From NCBI GenBank assembly GCA_030549495.1, contig JAUIRK010000136.1, positions 372,001 through 436,000 on the forward strand: a DNA stretch of 64,000 nt, written 5' to 3'. Positions 46,922 to 58,152 of this stretch are shown in pieces; the first letter of the stretch is position 1, and each line of letters begins with the position of its first letter. Source of the DNA: Nectonema munidae (Eukaryota > Nematomorpha > Nectonematoida > Nectonematidae). The notes under the pieces are model-generated. The model saw only the letters and a list, made by a program, of their open reading frames with translations. It had not been told where the DNA came from and ran no database searches. Made by a program: the position numbers and the translations under genes.

Positions 46922-48302
46922 AGTAAAACCTGTCTACAGCGACACCTTTAATATACGACTCCCTGTTAACAGAGACTTAAATTTTTTCAAAAGTTTGTTT
47001 ATTAGACTATGAATAGATTTTTTACCTTTATTATACGACCCTGTGTTATGCGACATGCGACCTTATTTAACGTTTTTTTTGGTATTATTTACCTCTTATT
47101 TACGACTTTTTCAAAAAACCATTTTATTTTACCAAAGTTCTAAAATGGCTACAAGTGGTTTTTCAAATTTTATCTATTAAAAATATTTTTAACTTTAAAT
47201 AAAAACTTAAAGACTATTATTTATATACTAATAATATATAAGAATTTAATTTTTTTATATTTATAAATTATTTTATCTGTATTTTTCAAATTACTTCAAC
47301 TGTATAATTATTTTTTTATATTTTGTTTTAAAAATTTTTTTTATGTAAGGTTTTCTAGGTAAAGGTAAAGGTACCGTGGGGTATTAATTTGACTAGTCAC
47401 AGCTTTTTTTTATTACAAAATTTATAGGGCTATAAATTCAGTGTATAATATTCAGTGTAATAGTTATTCTATAATTTTAATCAAGTAAAATCTCTTAAAG
47501 ATTTGAACCTTATTAAATAAATATCATTTTTTTAAGAATTTTATTAGTAAAAAATTTGAGAGATTTTTTAAATTTAAAAAGCGACTTTTTCCTATTTGTT
47601 TGAGAATAGATAAAATGCACATCTATAATTTAAAATTAAAAGTAATGAGTAAACGAGGAATTTTATTTTAATAAATACCTTCTATTTGAAATTACTCTAA
47701 GGTTTTTATCTCACATTAAAATAAACATCTTGTTTATTTTTTAGAGGCAAAAAAAGTAAAACGCTGTTACCTTAACATCAAGCAAAAAAATCGAAGTTAT
47801 CGATAAAAATGAAAGTGGTGTTCCATGTTATAAGCTAACTGAAGATTATCATGTTGGAAAGACACAGATTCAAAATATTATCAAAAATAGAAAAAATTAA
47901 ACAAATGTGGAATACAGGTATCAATTCAAAATGTAAAATTCCTATTTCTGGTGTGATGATTCGAGAGAAGGCTATACAGATTCCAGGAGAAGTTGGTGAT
48001 GTCAATTTTAAAGCTTCTAATGGTTGGTTTCTAATAAAGTCCAAGACTCTTTTCAACTTAGCAAAAAGTGCACTTGATTGTGTTGAAAATCATCAAATGT
48101 CTAATTTGAAACAGACGAATCTTGAAACATTTCTAAAAGAACATTAATTTTTATAAATAAAATCATATGTTTTTACCTCTTTGTATTATTTTTCTTTAAT
48201 TAAAATATTGCCTATCTATTTTTGAACCTCTCTCTAATGACCTTCTGTCTACAGCGACTTTTTTTAGCAGCCAAGTCAAGTCGCTGTAGACAGGTTTTAC
48301 TG
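46922..48302 (+). mobile_element. Deleted Tigger/pogo element inserted in LINE A
   Basis: The ends AGTAAAACCTGTCTACAGCG (46922) and its complement (to 48301) form TIRs, and TA follows on the right. The right end is itself a hairpin (CTGTCTACAGCGACTT at 48244 and its complement at 48278). On the plus strand 47780-47900 encodes IEVIDKNESGVPCYKLTEDY and VGKTQIQNIIKNRKN, a CENPB_N helix-turn-helix. It splits the RT of LINE A between LFIIY and the YADD region. Confidence 0.8.
47782..48147 (+). pseudogene. Tigger transposase reduced to DNA-binding domain plus tail
   Basis: The first HTH (about 47790-47900) ends at a stop. The next frame from 47851 reads IPISGVMIREKAIQIPGEVG then FKASNGWF, the second HTH (CENPB domain, family IPISGxxIxEKAxxIA...FKASNGWLxxFK). 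It runs directly into SALDCVENHQMSNLKQTNLE and TFLKEH, which looks like the extreme C-terminus of a Tigger protein. The whole DDE nuclease, about 300 residues, is absent. What remains could only bind DNA. The start coordinate is approximate. Confidence 0.7.
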
Positions 48303-48500
48303 TATATAATAAACAGAAATGGTCCTAGTTCTGAACCTTGTGGCACACCCATATTCAGGTTTTTACTTATATTTGATTCCTGAACAAATGATTTTCTATT
48401 ATTCAAAAATGAACCAATCAAACTAACAGATATATCATTTAATTGATATGATATTAGTTTATTTATTAATAATTAAATCGATATACTATCAAAAGCACGG

Positions 48501-48533
48501 GTGAGGCTTTTTACCCAAATACACCCAAACAGG
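48501..48533 (+). repeat. Repeat Y, left part of copy 1
   Basis: GTGAGGCTTTTTACCCAAAT begins a repeat whose continuation is found 6.2 kb away at 54765. A second copy lies inverted at 58990-59098. It abuts the LINE A RT frame (AFDSIS) on its left, so it marks the entry point of the composite insertion. Confidence 0.7.
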
Positions 48534-48810
48534 CGGTCTCAGTAATCCGTGAACCTATTTATTTTCCTATACTTTTCTTTGAAACTATTTTCTAAAATGG
48601 CGCTTCACAATTTTCAAAAATGTCATTGTCACCTTGCCAAATTTTATCTTCTTAAATTTTCCTGACTTTTTAACCTTCCTTTTTATTTATATTTCACATT
48701 TTAATATTATTTCGTTTCTTCCTTTGCATGTTGTTTTAGAGGGTATCTTTATTTTGTTTTATTTTTTTTTCCTTTTATTGAGGATTTTACTACCCTCCAC
48801 CTTTCCTATT

Positions 48811-49843
48811 ATGGACGAGTCCAATTTAGATAATTGCAGAAGTACAAAGAGAGATTATGACACGTCTAATTTTAACTTGATTGATAATTTGAAATTGATT
48901 GAAGATAAGTATACTTCTGCTGTTAATGGGGATAATAATTCCCTTCTTTTGATTAAGAGTATTGTTTCTGATTTTAAAGATTTAATTATTAATAAATTCT
49001 CTGAACAATTATTAGAAATTTCTGATCTTTCTAAAAAACAGTCTTTGACATATGCTGAAGTGGTCAAGACTCCGACTAAGTTGACTTCAGATTTTTTCTC
49101 TCCTACTAACAGTGTAATTGTCAAAACTAGCATTGTGAATCCTACCAAAGCCAAATTGAGTGAAATGAACAAAGATATTGTGCGTATGATAAGCCCCAAT
49201 GAAAATAAAATACAAATAAAAATCTCAAAATTCATAATAATGGTAAAGTTTACATAAATTTAGAAAATAAAAAAGAGAAGCCTCTTGCAATATCAATTCT
49301 GAAAAATAATTTTGAAGTTATAGAGAATAAGGTCTTCAAGCCTAGATTCATTATTAAGAATATAACCAAGAATACTGACAAAACCGATATTCTCGAGTCC
49401 ATCAACCGGTGTAACTACTATATTTCAACTTTAGGAGGTGTCTCACTTGTAAAGATTATTGAAACTAAGAATAAATATTTTGACTTCGCCCTAGTAGAGC
49501 CAAACACACCTGAAGTCGCGAATTACCTGTCCAAATGTAGTGATATTTTTTGTGGTTATAGTTCGTTACCGATAAGTTTATCTATTAGAAGAGATTTAGT
49601 TTGTAGAAACTGTGGCAAATTTGGCCACCTATCGGCACACTGCCAATCTTCAAATTCTAAGTGCTTGAAATGTAGCAAACTAGGATACAGCAGCAACAAC
49701 TGCTCTGCCCCTAATATAACATGGCCGAACTGTAAAGGTTCCCATTCGTTTGAGAGCAAGACTTGTCCTGCGTATATTAAAAAACTTAATGAACAAGAAA
49801 ATTTTTGCCATAACGCTTTAGCCTCTTATATAAATAATTTATA
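48811..49843 (+). pseudogene. LINE B ORF1 (CCHC RNA-binding protein), one frameshift
   Basis: The first frame, from MDESNLDNCRSTKRDYDTSN to about 49228, has the KKQSLTYAEVVKTP motif typical of ORF1 N-termini. A run of A near 49210-49230 then shifts the frame. The second frame continues NLENKKEKPLAISILKNNFE, a middle domain, and the knuckles CRNCGKFGHLSAHC and CLKCSKLGYSSNNC, then CKGSHSFESKTC, ending at a stop just before ORF2. The product would coat element RNA. The frame is also open upstream of 48811 to 48634, but MDESN opens the conserved-looking part. Confidence 0.75.
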
Positions 49844-52800
49844 ATGGTTCTTAAGATTCTTCATACTAACTTAAGAAAATCTTTAATAGCATTCAATAGC
49901 TTGCTTATTTTTCTTGAAGACCAAAAATACGATATTGTATTAATCAATGAATCTTATACCTATAAGAATAGTCTTCCTTTTATTCCTCTTTCATGTTATT
50001 CCATTATTCATAGCTCTCTTCCCAACCTTTCTTCCATTTTATATAAGAAGTGTCTCAACATCAAACTGGTAGACGAACTCTCTAACGCATACTTAACTAC
50101 TGCCGCTTGCTTTATTCAAGGCTTCAGCTTTTTTTGCGTATCGGCCTATTTTCCTCCTCAATCCATCAATAACGTAAACTTTTTCTTTTCTTCTATACTT
50201 CCTACTATAGCCAACGAACGTTTATTGTTAGTTGGGGACACAAATGCTAGACATGTTTTTTGGGATTGTAAATCCAATAATCAAGGAAATTTTTTATATG
50301 AAAAACTGATTGAGAATAATTTGCACATAATTGATTCTTCCAAGTCGCCCACATTTAACAGCCTTAGAATAGATGTAAGCTACAACTCTCATATTGATCT
50401 GACTATCTGCAATGATATGATGCTTCCTTTTATTCAATCATGGAACATACTTGATGAGTGCAGTTTTTCTGATCATGCCTATATTGATATTTCTCTTAAC
50501 CTAAGCCTACCGACATATCCTACTACATTTCTGAAAAAAGTAACCAATGAAAAATTACTCATAGATAACCTAAAATTACTTTTTGAAAAAAATTACGACA
50601 TATTTAGCCATACACCTAGCAACCACTTAGAAATTGAAACCTATGCAGACGTACTGATTAATTGCATAACTTCAGCGGAAAATCTTTCACAGAATGTGAT
50701 AAAGTGTAAGAAACAATTTTGGAGCGCAGCCCTACAGTCATTGAGAAAAAGAGTTCGCTACTTCCACAAAAAGTATAAATTGTCCAGTAATGAAACTAAT
50801 CTTAATGCGTATTTAAACATTAAGAAATTTTATCGCAAGAAAATTTTGGATTTTAAGAAGATGAAATGGCACGAATTCCTTGACTTTAACCCCTCAAATA
50901 TCTGGAAAAAAATAAACTTACTAACAGGTGGTAAAGCGAAATCTCGTACCAATACAGATTCCATTTGTGAACGCCTCTCTGTCGGTTCAAATAACGAAGC
51001 ATTTAATATTCTTGATTCTATATTCTTTCACAAGCCTAGTTGTGATATTCCTAATTTCTCTCAGGAAGATTTTACCTTTGAGCCTATTAGCTCCAATGAA
51101 ATTAATTTTTGTTTTAAGAACATACGTTTGAACTCTAGCCCAGGTTTTGACAATATATCATTCAATTCTATCAAGCGAATACTTTGTGTAATAGAACCAT
51201 ATATTTTGACACTTTTCAACTCAATTATAAAGTTGAAACATTTCCCCAGCACTTTTAAAAAGGGAGAAGTCATACTTATTCCAAAAAATAACTGTCCATC
51301 CAATAAAATTGATGATTACAGACCAATCACTCTTTTACCTTGTCTTGGGAAATTATGCGAAAAAACCATCCGACTTCGCTTGATTAATCACATAGAAGTA
51401 ACTCAATGCATCAACGAGAATCAATTTGCTTATGCATATCATCGTTCGTCCGAAATTGCAATTGAAAGATTAGTATCCATTGTTTATTCTTGTTTCAAGA
51501 CTCAAAGGTGTCTTACCACTTTTTTTTATTGATTTTGAGGGCGCCTTCAATTCAGCCTGTCATAGCTGCATCTTGAGAAACATGCATAGAATGCGCTTTC
51601 CCATTTATTTGATTCTTTTTGTGAAATCATACTTGTCTGATCGGGTCATATTTCTAAGAGGCCAACCTAATACATCTACAATATTAAGATGATCTACCCC
51701 TCAAGGTGGTTGTCTTTCAGACCTACTATTTATTATCATGGTTAATTCCCTACTCGAATACTTGAAAAAGTTATCATGTTTTTACCAATTTTATTCTGAC
51801 GATCTGGTCATTGGCATTTGTGGTAATGATCCCACTCAAAACTTGATCAAATTGGATTCCATTTTAGGGAAAGCACAACACTTCGCATCCTTGCTCAACT
51901 TGAACTTTAACCTGAAAAAGTGTAAACTTATGAATTTCAGTAGAAAAAAAACGAAATGCCCAAGTTTGTTTTTCAATAGTCTTACATTTTCTCCTTGCTC
52001 TTCTGTAAAATATTTAGGTATCCATCTAACACCCACTTTGAACTGGCAGGAAAATTTTATCAATAAACATACTAAGTGTTATACACTTTTTTCCCGGGTA
52101 AAGGGCATCGTTGGTTTGTCCTGGCCAAAGCATTTTATTTTTTTCAAAAAACTTCTGTTCAATGTCATAATTCCTTCCATTTCATACGGAATAACCTCGT
52201 GGGGCTCTGTTCTTTCTCGCAAAAAGTATCTCAATTCTCTCGATGTGCTATATTTCTCAGTGTTGAGAAAGGCACTCAAATGCAGTGTATCCACCCCGAA
52301 AAGTATTATATTATTAGCTTCCTCTTTGAAACCATTTGAATTATATCTGGAAGAACTCATTCTTTGTAAAAAGATTTCTTTCATTTCAAAAAATCAAAAA
52401 TACCTTTCCTTTGGACTTAAATTTTCTCCCCAGGTGCATCTCTCGAACTATGACCATTTCCAAAAACTTTTCATCAAGTATTTTGGATACTACTTTTCTG
52501 ATTCATTCTCTCTTCAATCTCCACCAACAACTTACAATATCCCTATTGTAAACTTCACTCCTAAAGTTTCTATCTGTCCGTCTAAAGCCCATGCAATTAA
52601 ACTTTGTCAGAAGCTCTCTTCCTCTTCTAATTTTCCTCTTATTTTCACTGATGGCTCTTACGATCGTCTTTCGTCTAATGCTGCTTGCTCTTTTGTCGTT
52701 TTTATCAATAACTTCAGTGCGCCATTTTATTCGGACTCCTTCAATATTGGTTGCTTCGCTTCTTCTTTTGTTGCAGAATCTACAGCTTTACTCTCAGCTT

Positions 52801-53520
52801 TACAATATATTTCAAATAATTCAGCTTACTTCTACAATTATCCTTTATTATTTATTTTTTACTGATTCGCTTTCTTTGCTGAGATCTATTAAACACAAAT
52901 CCTACAGCTTTTTTAATGAAAATTTTTTGAATATTCTTCTAAGTTTGAATTATTCTTTGTCTATTCGATTGATTTGGTGTCCTAGTCATCGTGGAATATT
53001 TGGAAATGAGTTTGTTGATCAATTAGCTAAATCTGCCCTCAGTTTTCCTCCGAAAACACAACCTTTATCTTGCAAATCGTTGAAAAATTTCATTAAGTCG
53101 AAAGCAAGCTTGTCTTGGTCTCAGGATTGGCTAAAGAGCAAAACTTATCAAAAGTATCCTTACATTGACATTGTAAATGTGAAAAGTGAATTGTATAAAC
53201 TAAGAATTGTGGCTTTTCCACCCATAATCTCAAGATGGTTCGCATCAAACTGTTTTTGTAAAAAATTCCTACACCTTATTAAAAAATCACCCATTGATAC
53301 ATGTCGATTTTGTTTTGAGTGCTCGGAAACACCGGATCACCTATTATTCTTTTGCCCAGGAACATCTGGAGAAACTGACCGTTACAACGTAGCTCTTGCT
53401 TTAAAGGGTGAGTTTCCTTTTACAGCACTTTCAGAGGTTTGTACAAGACCGCACTTAATTAGGTCTTTAACTAATCTGTTTGATTCTATTGAGCAATTTC
53501 TTATTAAAAATCCTCCTTAG
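49844..53520 (+). pseudogene. LINE B ORF2: endonuclease, reverse transcriptase, RNase H
   Basis: ATG at 49844 follows the ORF1 stop directly. Endonuclease: LHTNLRKSLIAFNSLL, DIVLINESYTY, VSAYFPPQ, LLVGDTNARH and FSDHAYIDI. RT: KKGEVILIPKNNC, DDYRPITLLPCLGKLCEKTI, FFIDFEGAFNSACHSC (motif A), TPQGGCLSDLLFIIMVN (motif B), FYSDDLVIGI (catalytic YSDD, 51788-51811). RNase H: FPLIFTDGSYDRLS, SSFVAESTALLSALQYI, FFTDSLSLL and LIWCPSHRGIFGNEFVDQLA. A C-terminal CRFCFECSETPDHLLFFCP zinc motif precedes the stop at 53518. Lesions: frameshift near 51510, a stop at 51690, frameshift near 52850. All catalytic blocks are otherwise present. Confidence 0.85.
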
Positions 53521-54355
53521 TTCTTTCTCTTTTACATCTTACCCTTTTTGCATGCCTCTTTCCTTATGTATTTAATTCATTTCTTCACTATCTTCATTTT
53601 TCCAGACTTCACATCAATTACCCTCTTGTGACAACGACTAAACACGTTATTTTGTCTACTTTTACAACTCCTTAAGCACATTTGCCAGCTTTCAGATACA
53701 TCTATCTACAAGCTGCGTCAATTTCAATCAATCAATCAATCAAAATGGCGCTTTCAGTAAACCGTGAACCCAATTTTGAAAAAATGGCTAATAAAATGGC
53801 TAAAAATGTAAGTTTCTTACAAATAAACTTTTGAATATCTTTTTAATTATAACTTTATAAATAATTTGCATATATTTATTTGTATGTATATAATAGTGAT
53901 GCATATCTTAAATATATCAGATATTGATTCTATTAATAATTTACAACTTAAATATACGATGAAAAATATATTTGATTGTAGGATTTCATTCACAAAGTTC
54001 ATTTCACAAAATATTAAAAATCAGATTTTACATGAATAAATTTAATTTTTCTAAAATAAATTTTATGTTTGAATTAATACTGCTAAGAAATATAAATTAC
54101 AGAATCATAACAAGAAAACATATAAAAACGATCTGTTAAATTTAAGGATAAATAAATTTTTATAAATAGAAAAAAGAAAAATCAATATATAATAAAATTA
54201 TTATCAGAATCATAGTATATCTAAAATAAAAGAAACCATGTGAAATAAAGATAAGCAATCAAAGATTTACAATATAGGAAGTTTAAATTCTTACTGTTAA
54301 TTTTATGAAATGAATATCAAAGATTTTCATTTGAATATCACTTGAACTTTTTTAA

Positions 54356-54493
54356 TTAACCCATTTACGACCAATGTTCCTATTTTGGAACATAAGTAAT
54401 TTCATCTTCGTCTGCTTTTTTCAATGACTTTGAATATAAATCGTCTGCGTTTTTTTAGATATCGTCTGCTTTGGTTGGTCTTAAATGGGTTAA
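54356..54493. mobile_element. piggyBac-type MITE, copy B (138 bp)
   Basis: TTAACCCATTTACGACCAAT at the left and GGTCTTAAATGGGTTAA at the right. It is the reverse complement of copy A at 10556-10693, of exactly the same length, with few differences (CGTCTGCTTTTTTCAATGAC inside both). It sits within the TIR element 48534-54764. Confidence 0.85.
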
Positions 54494-54764
54494 ACAAATT
54501 AAATTCAACATTTTACACACTTGATATATTCTAGAAAAAATAATTTACCACATTTTTAATATGTTTCCTCATTTTAATAAAGTAAATTTATCTTAATTTT
54601 TATTTTAATTGTGATAATTTTTGTATCACTTTTTTCAAACATAAAGACTTCAAATATTTTTTTATTCACAAATGCTCCATCATGGGTGCACGAATTCTTA
54701 GGGGCGGATAGGTTCATGGTTTACTGAATTCCCCGCGGATTAGGTTCATGGTTTACTGAATTCC

Positions 54765-54870
54765 CCCAAACAGGTGAAAATAAATTTAAATATTCAAAGA
54801 ATAAGTTAAATATATATAGAAGAATTATTCTCAGGATAAAACTAATATAAATTATTAATTTGATATTGAA
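54765..54870 (+). repeat. Repeat Y, right part of copy 1
   Basis: After the duplicated CCCAAACAGG the sequence TGAAAATAAATTTAAATATT and about 70 bp more match the inner part of repeat Y copy 2 (reverse complement of 59070-58990). This confirms that the 6.2-kb insert entered a repeat Y copy. Beyond about 54850 the two copies no longer align. Confidence 0.75.
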
Positions 54871-56169
54871 TTATAAAAAATTAATCTATATTTTTTTTAA
54901 TTAAAATTATTTAATAACTACTTAAAATATAATAATTATTTATAAATATTAATATAATTATTTCATAATAGTAAGTTTGATAACACAAAATAATTTTTTA
55001 CTGTGTCACCCGAATCAAATCTAATCAAACAAAATAATTTTTTACGGTTACATCCTTTTTTAAATATGGGTAATGTTTTCAAAATTGCAGGGTAAACACC
55101 ATCTACTAAACATTAATTGAAAATATGCGCAATAGGAACACATATAACAGGGCCTAAATACTTAAATAACTTAGATGTATGCTCAAATACATCTTGGCAA
55201 TGGCTGTTTCTAAGTGAATTAATACTTATCAAAACATCATTCAATGAGATTTCTCTAAAAACAAAGAAAGGGGGCTTATGATTTATTTATTATATTTTTT
55301 TAAATCAACAAAATTTTGAAGTTTTCCTTGAAAAAGAGTCAAACATAAACTTTTTGATTTTAATTTTTCTTTCATTATTTGGAACTCTGAAGGAATTCAT
55401 TTCTTTCCAAATCAATTTGCTATTAGATCGATTTTTTTCCATCAAATTGCGATAAAACGTTTGTTTTAGGGTCAAAATACATTTTTATAGTTCTTGTTTA
55501 TAGAGTTGAATTCATTTTTAATTTCAAGATATTTTTCTTTTCCTCTGTTTTTTATCATTTTATTTTATAAAGTTTAAAAAATTTTTATAAAGAATAAAGT
55601 TTATCTTTATTCTTGACCATAATGAGGAGATCGTCATTCATCCATTTATTTGTTTATATTTATTTTTTTATAAATAATTTATGTACATTTGCTTTTCGCA
55701 TCATTCAAAATAGATAGAAAGTTTCCACAAGATTCAGTGACAGAAAGAGAAGGGCTAAAAACATTCTTTCAATTTTCATGTTTTAGAATTGAATATAGAT
55801 GGCAAAAATCAATAGAAGTTTTAAAGAAATTAGTACTGAAGAAACCTTTGTATTCTAATGAGATGAAAATTGGTAAATGATCAGATGAAGAGAAAATAGT
55901 ACCAGAATGATGGTATGTTAAACATGTAGAAATAAAAATATTATCAAGCTGAGTCTTAGATGTAGGTCGTGTAATACAGTTTATCATTGGGAAATAACAG
56001 TACGAAGTGAAGAGATTTATTAATAAAATGAGATTTGTGGTAATTTAAGAAATTCATGTTAAAGTCACCCATAATAATATTAGTTTTATTTTTTTTAAAT
56101 GAATCCAAAAAATTTTTAAAGTCTTCGATGAAAATCAAATAATCCTTTTCGTGTAAAGTGCATATTTGT

Positions 56170-56789
56170 ATATATTATGTATGTTTATGCTTACATTTTT
56201 TTGATAATCATAATTAAATCATGAAATACAATGCGACCTTGTTAACCGCCATCTATGGGACCCAAAAAAATTGGCGTTGTTTTGAGGGTGGCGGAAAAAT
56301 TCCGGGGTTAATTTTCTAGTTTAAAAAAAGAGCATGCTTAAGTTTACTTCAAGTTACATTATATATAGAAGTTAAAACTTGAAAACAAATCTAAAATATT
56401 TTTTGTTTCAAGTTTGAAGTAGCAATAATTTATTAATAAATATAATTACCCTTCATTGCTGTTTTCCATACATTCTAAGAGTTTTTTTGAAGAATGAATT
56501 AAAATAGATATGCTCATTTATTAGTTGAGTTAGAGATAAAAAAGTCTTTTTTTCATCTAGTTAGGGGGATTGTCTACTTTAGTAGCAAGATCAGTTCGTT
56601 GCCAGCCGTTAAATTCTTTGAAGGTTTCACAGAATCCTAATATTTTTTAGTATATCTTATAGTGTCAACTAATATGATGTAGTGAGTCCTGTTAGTTTTC
56701 ATCTTGTTCTATAATTGAATTTAGTTAATGTTAACTAAAAAAAATTTTAATATTTTATTTCAAAAATTTTTTAGTGTTTATTTTTTTAT
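56170..56789. other. GC-rich tract of possible Tigger origin, then AT-rich gap
   Basis: 56230-56320 holds GACCTTGTTAACCGCCATC, TTGGCGTTGTTTTGAGGGTG and TGGCGGAAAAATTCCGGGG, in the style of Tigger/pogo subterminal repeats. A similar tract lies at 58460-58600. A complete element between them could not be demonstrated. Confidence 0.35.
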
Positions 56790-58151
56790 GTGCCTAAATT
56801 ATGCCCAGCTCAAAAAAGTTGTGCCCAGCTCGAGAATTTTACTTCATAAATTATCATTCAAATGAATATATTAAGTTTATTTTTCTTTAATTTTTTTTAA
56901 ATTAAGAACAATCAATTCTATATATTTTTGAAAATATTTCGCTAAATTTCGTCTGTTTAAAATTTAAATATGAACCTTTTAATCTTACAAAAGATTAAAT
57001 TAATAAGGTAACATTATAAATTTCAATTTCATTTTAAAGTATGAAGAAAATAATATATTATATATTATAACTCTTGGCTTTCTCCTAGATATTACCTACT
57101 CTTTTATTTTTAAATAATAATAATAATGATTTTTTTAATAGATCTATGATTTTCTATATATTGAGTAATAATTGTTTAAAAAATAATGCTTTTCAAAATA
57201 TTATCTTTATGTAGCCGCTGCTATTTTAAAAAATAGTATGCCGAAACTATCCATAAAATGAACTTTAATATGATTAGTATTTTATCACTATTCTTTTTCA
57301 AGTTTCTCATCTTATAGATTTTTTTTTCAGAAAATCGTCGTCTTTTTATTTTATATTTTCTTCATTTAAATTTTTTTCAGGTATTGATTTTTTATAGTCT
57401 GATTTCCTTCTCAATGAGTTTTTATATAAATTAAGCAGCCGATTTTTGGACACTGGTGTGTCTCATTGTGCCTGAAATGAAAACATGTTTTTCAAGTATT
57501 TGTTTTTATTAAATCTAGCACGACTGTTCCCAGACGAGTTTATTTTAAAATAAAGTCATCTGCTTATTATATGAAAAACATCAATCTTATAAGTAAAAGT
57601 TTCATAATTCTGGTCCTTTAGGTTTAAAATATAAATAAACGATTAGTTTTTTTTAATTTTAGCTTTAAAAAGTCTTACTGAAAACAAAAAATGTTTTTTC
57701 CAATTTTTTTGTGGTTTTCCAGTACAATGAATTTTATGTTTATAAACTTTTTGTGTAATGTTGATTAAAATATCCCTACTTACTTTTCATTTAAACCTCT
57801 TTACTTTGATTTTGTATTTTTAAAAATGGAATTCTCCGCTATGAAAAAGTGAATACAGCTATAAAACCTTTGGTTTATAATATTTTTAATTGGTTATTTA
57901 TAGTATAGTATTTTGATACTCATATGACTATTGTAAAAATAAACACTAAGGTGCATATTGCATATACAAAAAATGTATTTACATGCATAAAGAAATATAT
58001 ATAGTTATAGATTAAATGGCGGTTAGAAGTCACATGAATAAAAAAAATTTAAAATTGATACGGTAAAAGCAAAACTTTATTCATATGAGAATTCAATAAA
58101 AACGATAAAATGTATAAAGTAAAATCCCCAAGCTGGGCATAATTTAGGCAC
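56790..58151. mobile_element. Non-autonomous TIR element (1.36 kb)
   Basis: GTGCCTAAATTATGCCCAGC at 56790 is exactly complemented at 58131-58151, and similarity continues inward (ATTTTACTTCATAAATTATC against ATTTTACTTTATACATTTTA) for a total arm of about 45 bp. In the left arm TGCCCAGCTC is duplicated once (56811-56830). The interior is AT-rich with no transposase. No convincing target duplication was found, so the true ends could lie a few bases outward. Confidence 0.75.
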
Positions 58152-58152
58152 A

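Larger units (their letters stand above)
48606..53741 (+). mobile_element. LINE B, near full length, EN-RT-RNase H type
   Basis: AAAATGGCGCTT flanks it on both sides (48594-48605 and 53742-53753), a 12-bp target duplication that fixes both limits. It has ORF1 with zinc knuckles, ORF2 with endonuclease, reverse transcriptase, RNase H and a C-terminal zinc motif, and a 3' tail of TCAA repeats (about 53723-53741). An RNase H domain places it in the I/R1/LOA/Jockey assemblage rather than with CR1 or RTE. Only a handful of lesions are visible, so it is young compared with LINE A. Confidence 0.9.
48534..54764. mobile_element. TIR element with doubled ends, 10-bp target duplication, carrying a nested LINE
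   Basis: CCCAAACAGG lies directly before (48524-48533) and after (54765-54774). CAGTAATCCGTGAACC (48540) and CAGTAAACCGTGAACC (53755) at the left are matched by two inverted copies GGTTCATGGTTTACTG at the right (54711 and 54743), so each terminus holds two motif copies. Subtracting the nested LINE leaves about 1.1 kb without coding capacity, a non-autonomous element. A 9-10-bp duplication would fit Mutator-like elements, 8-bp would fit hAT. The superfamily is not decided. Confidence 0.75.
46480..56165 (-). mobile_element. LINE A (5'-truncated, minus strand), split by nested insertions
   Basis: Pieces of one non-LTR element are read from high to low coordinates. Endonuclease: NIIMGDFNMNFL, SSDHLPIF at 56165-55760. 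Linker with DLLIMVKNKDKLYSL-like text, then RT fingers DVLISINSLRNSHCQDVFE, YLGPVICVPIAHIFN at 55260-55060. RT palm AFDSIS, IGSFLNNRKSFVQESNISKN, GVPQGSELGPFLFIIY at 48500-48300. Then LECCAYADDILLFRMSKLNI at 46930-46650. About 70 residues between the second and third pieces are not recognised. The gaps are filled by a deleted Tigger (46922-48302) and by a larger composite (48501 to about 55010). Several stops break it. Confidence 0.75.
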
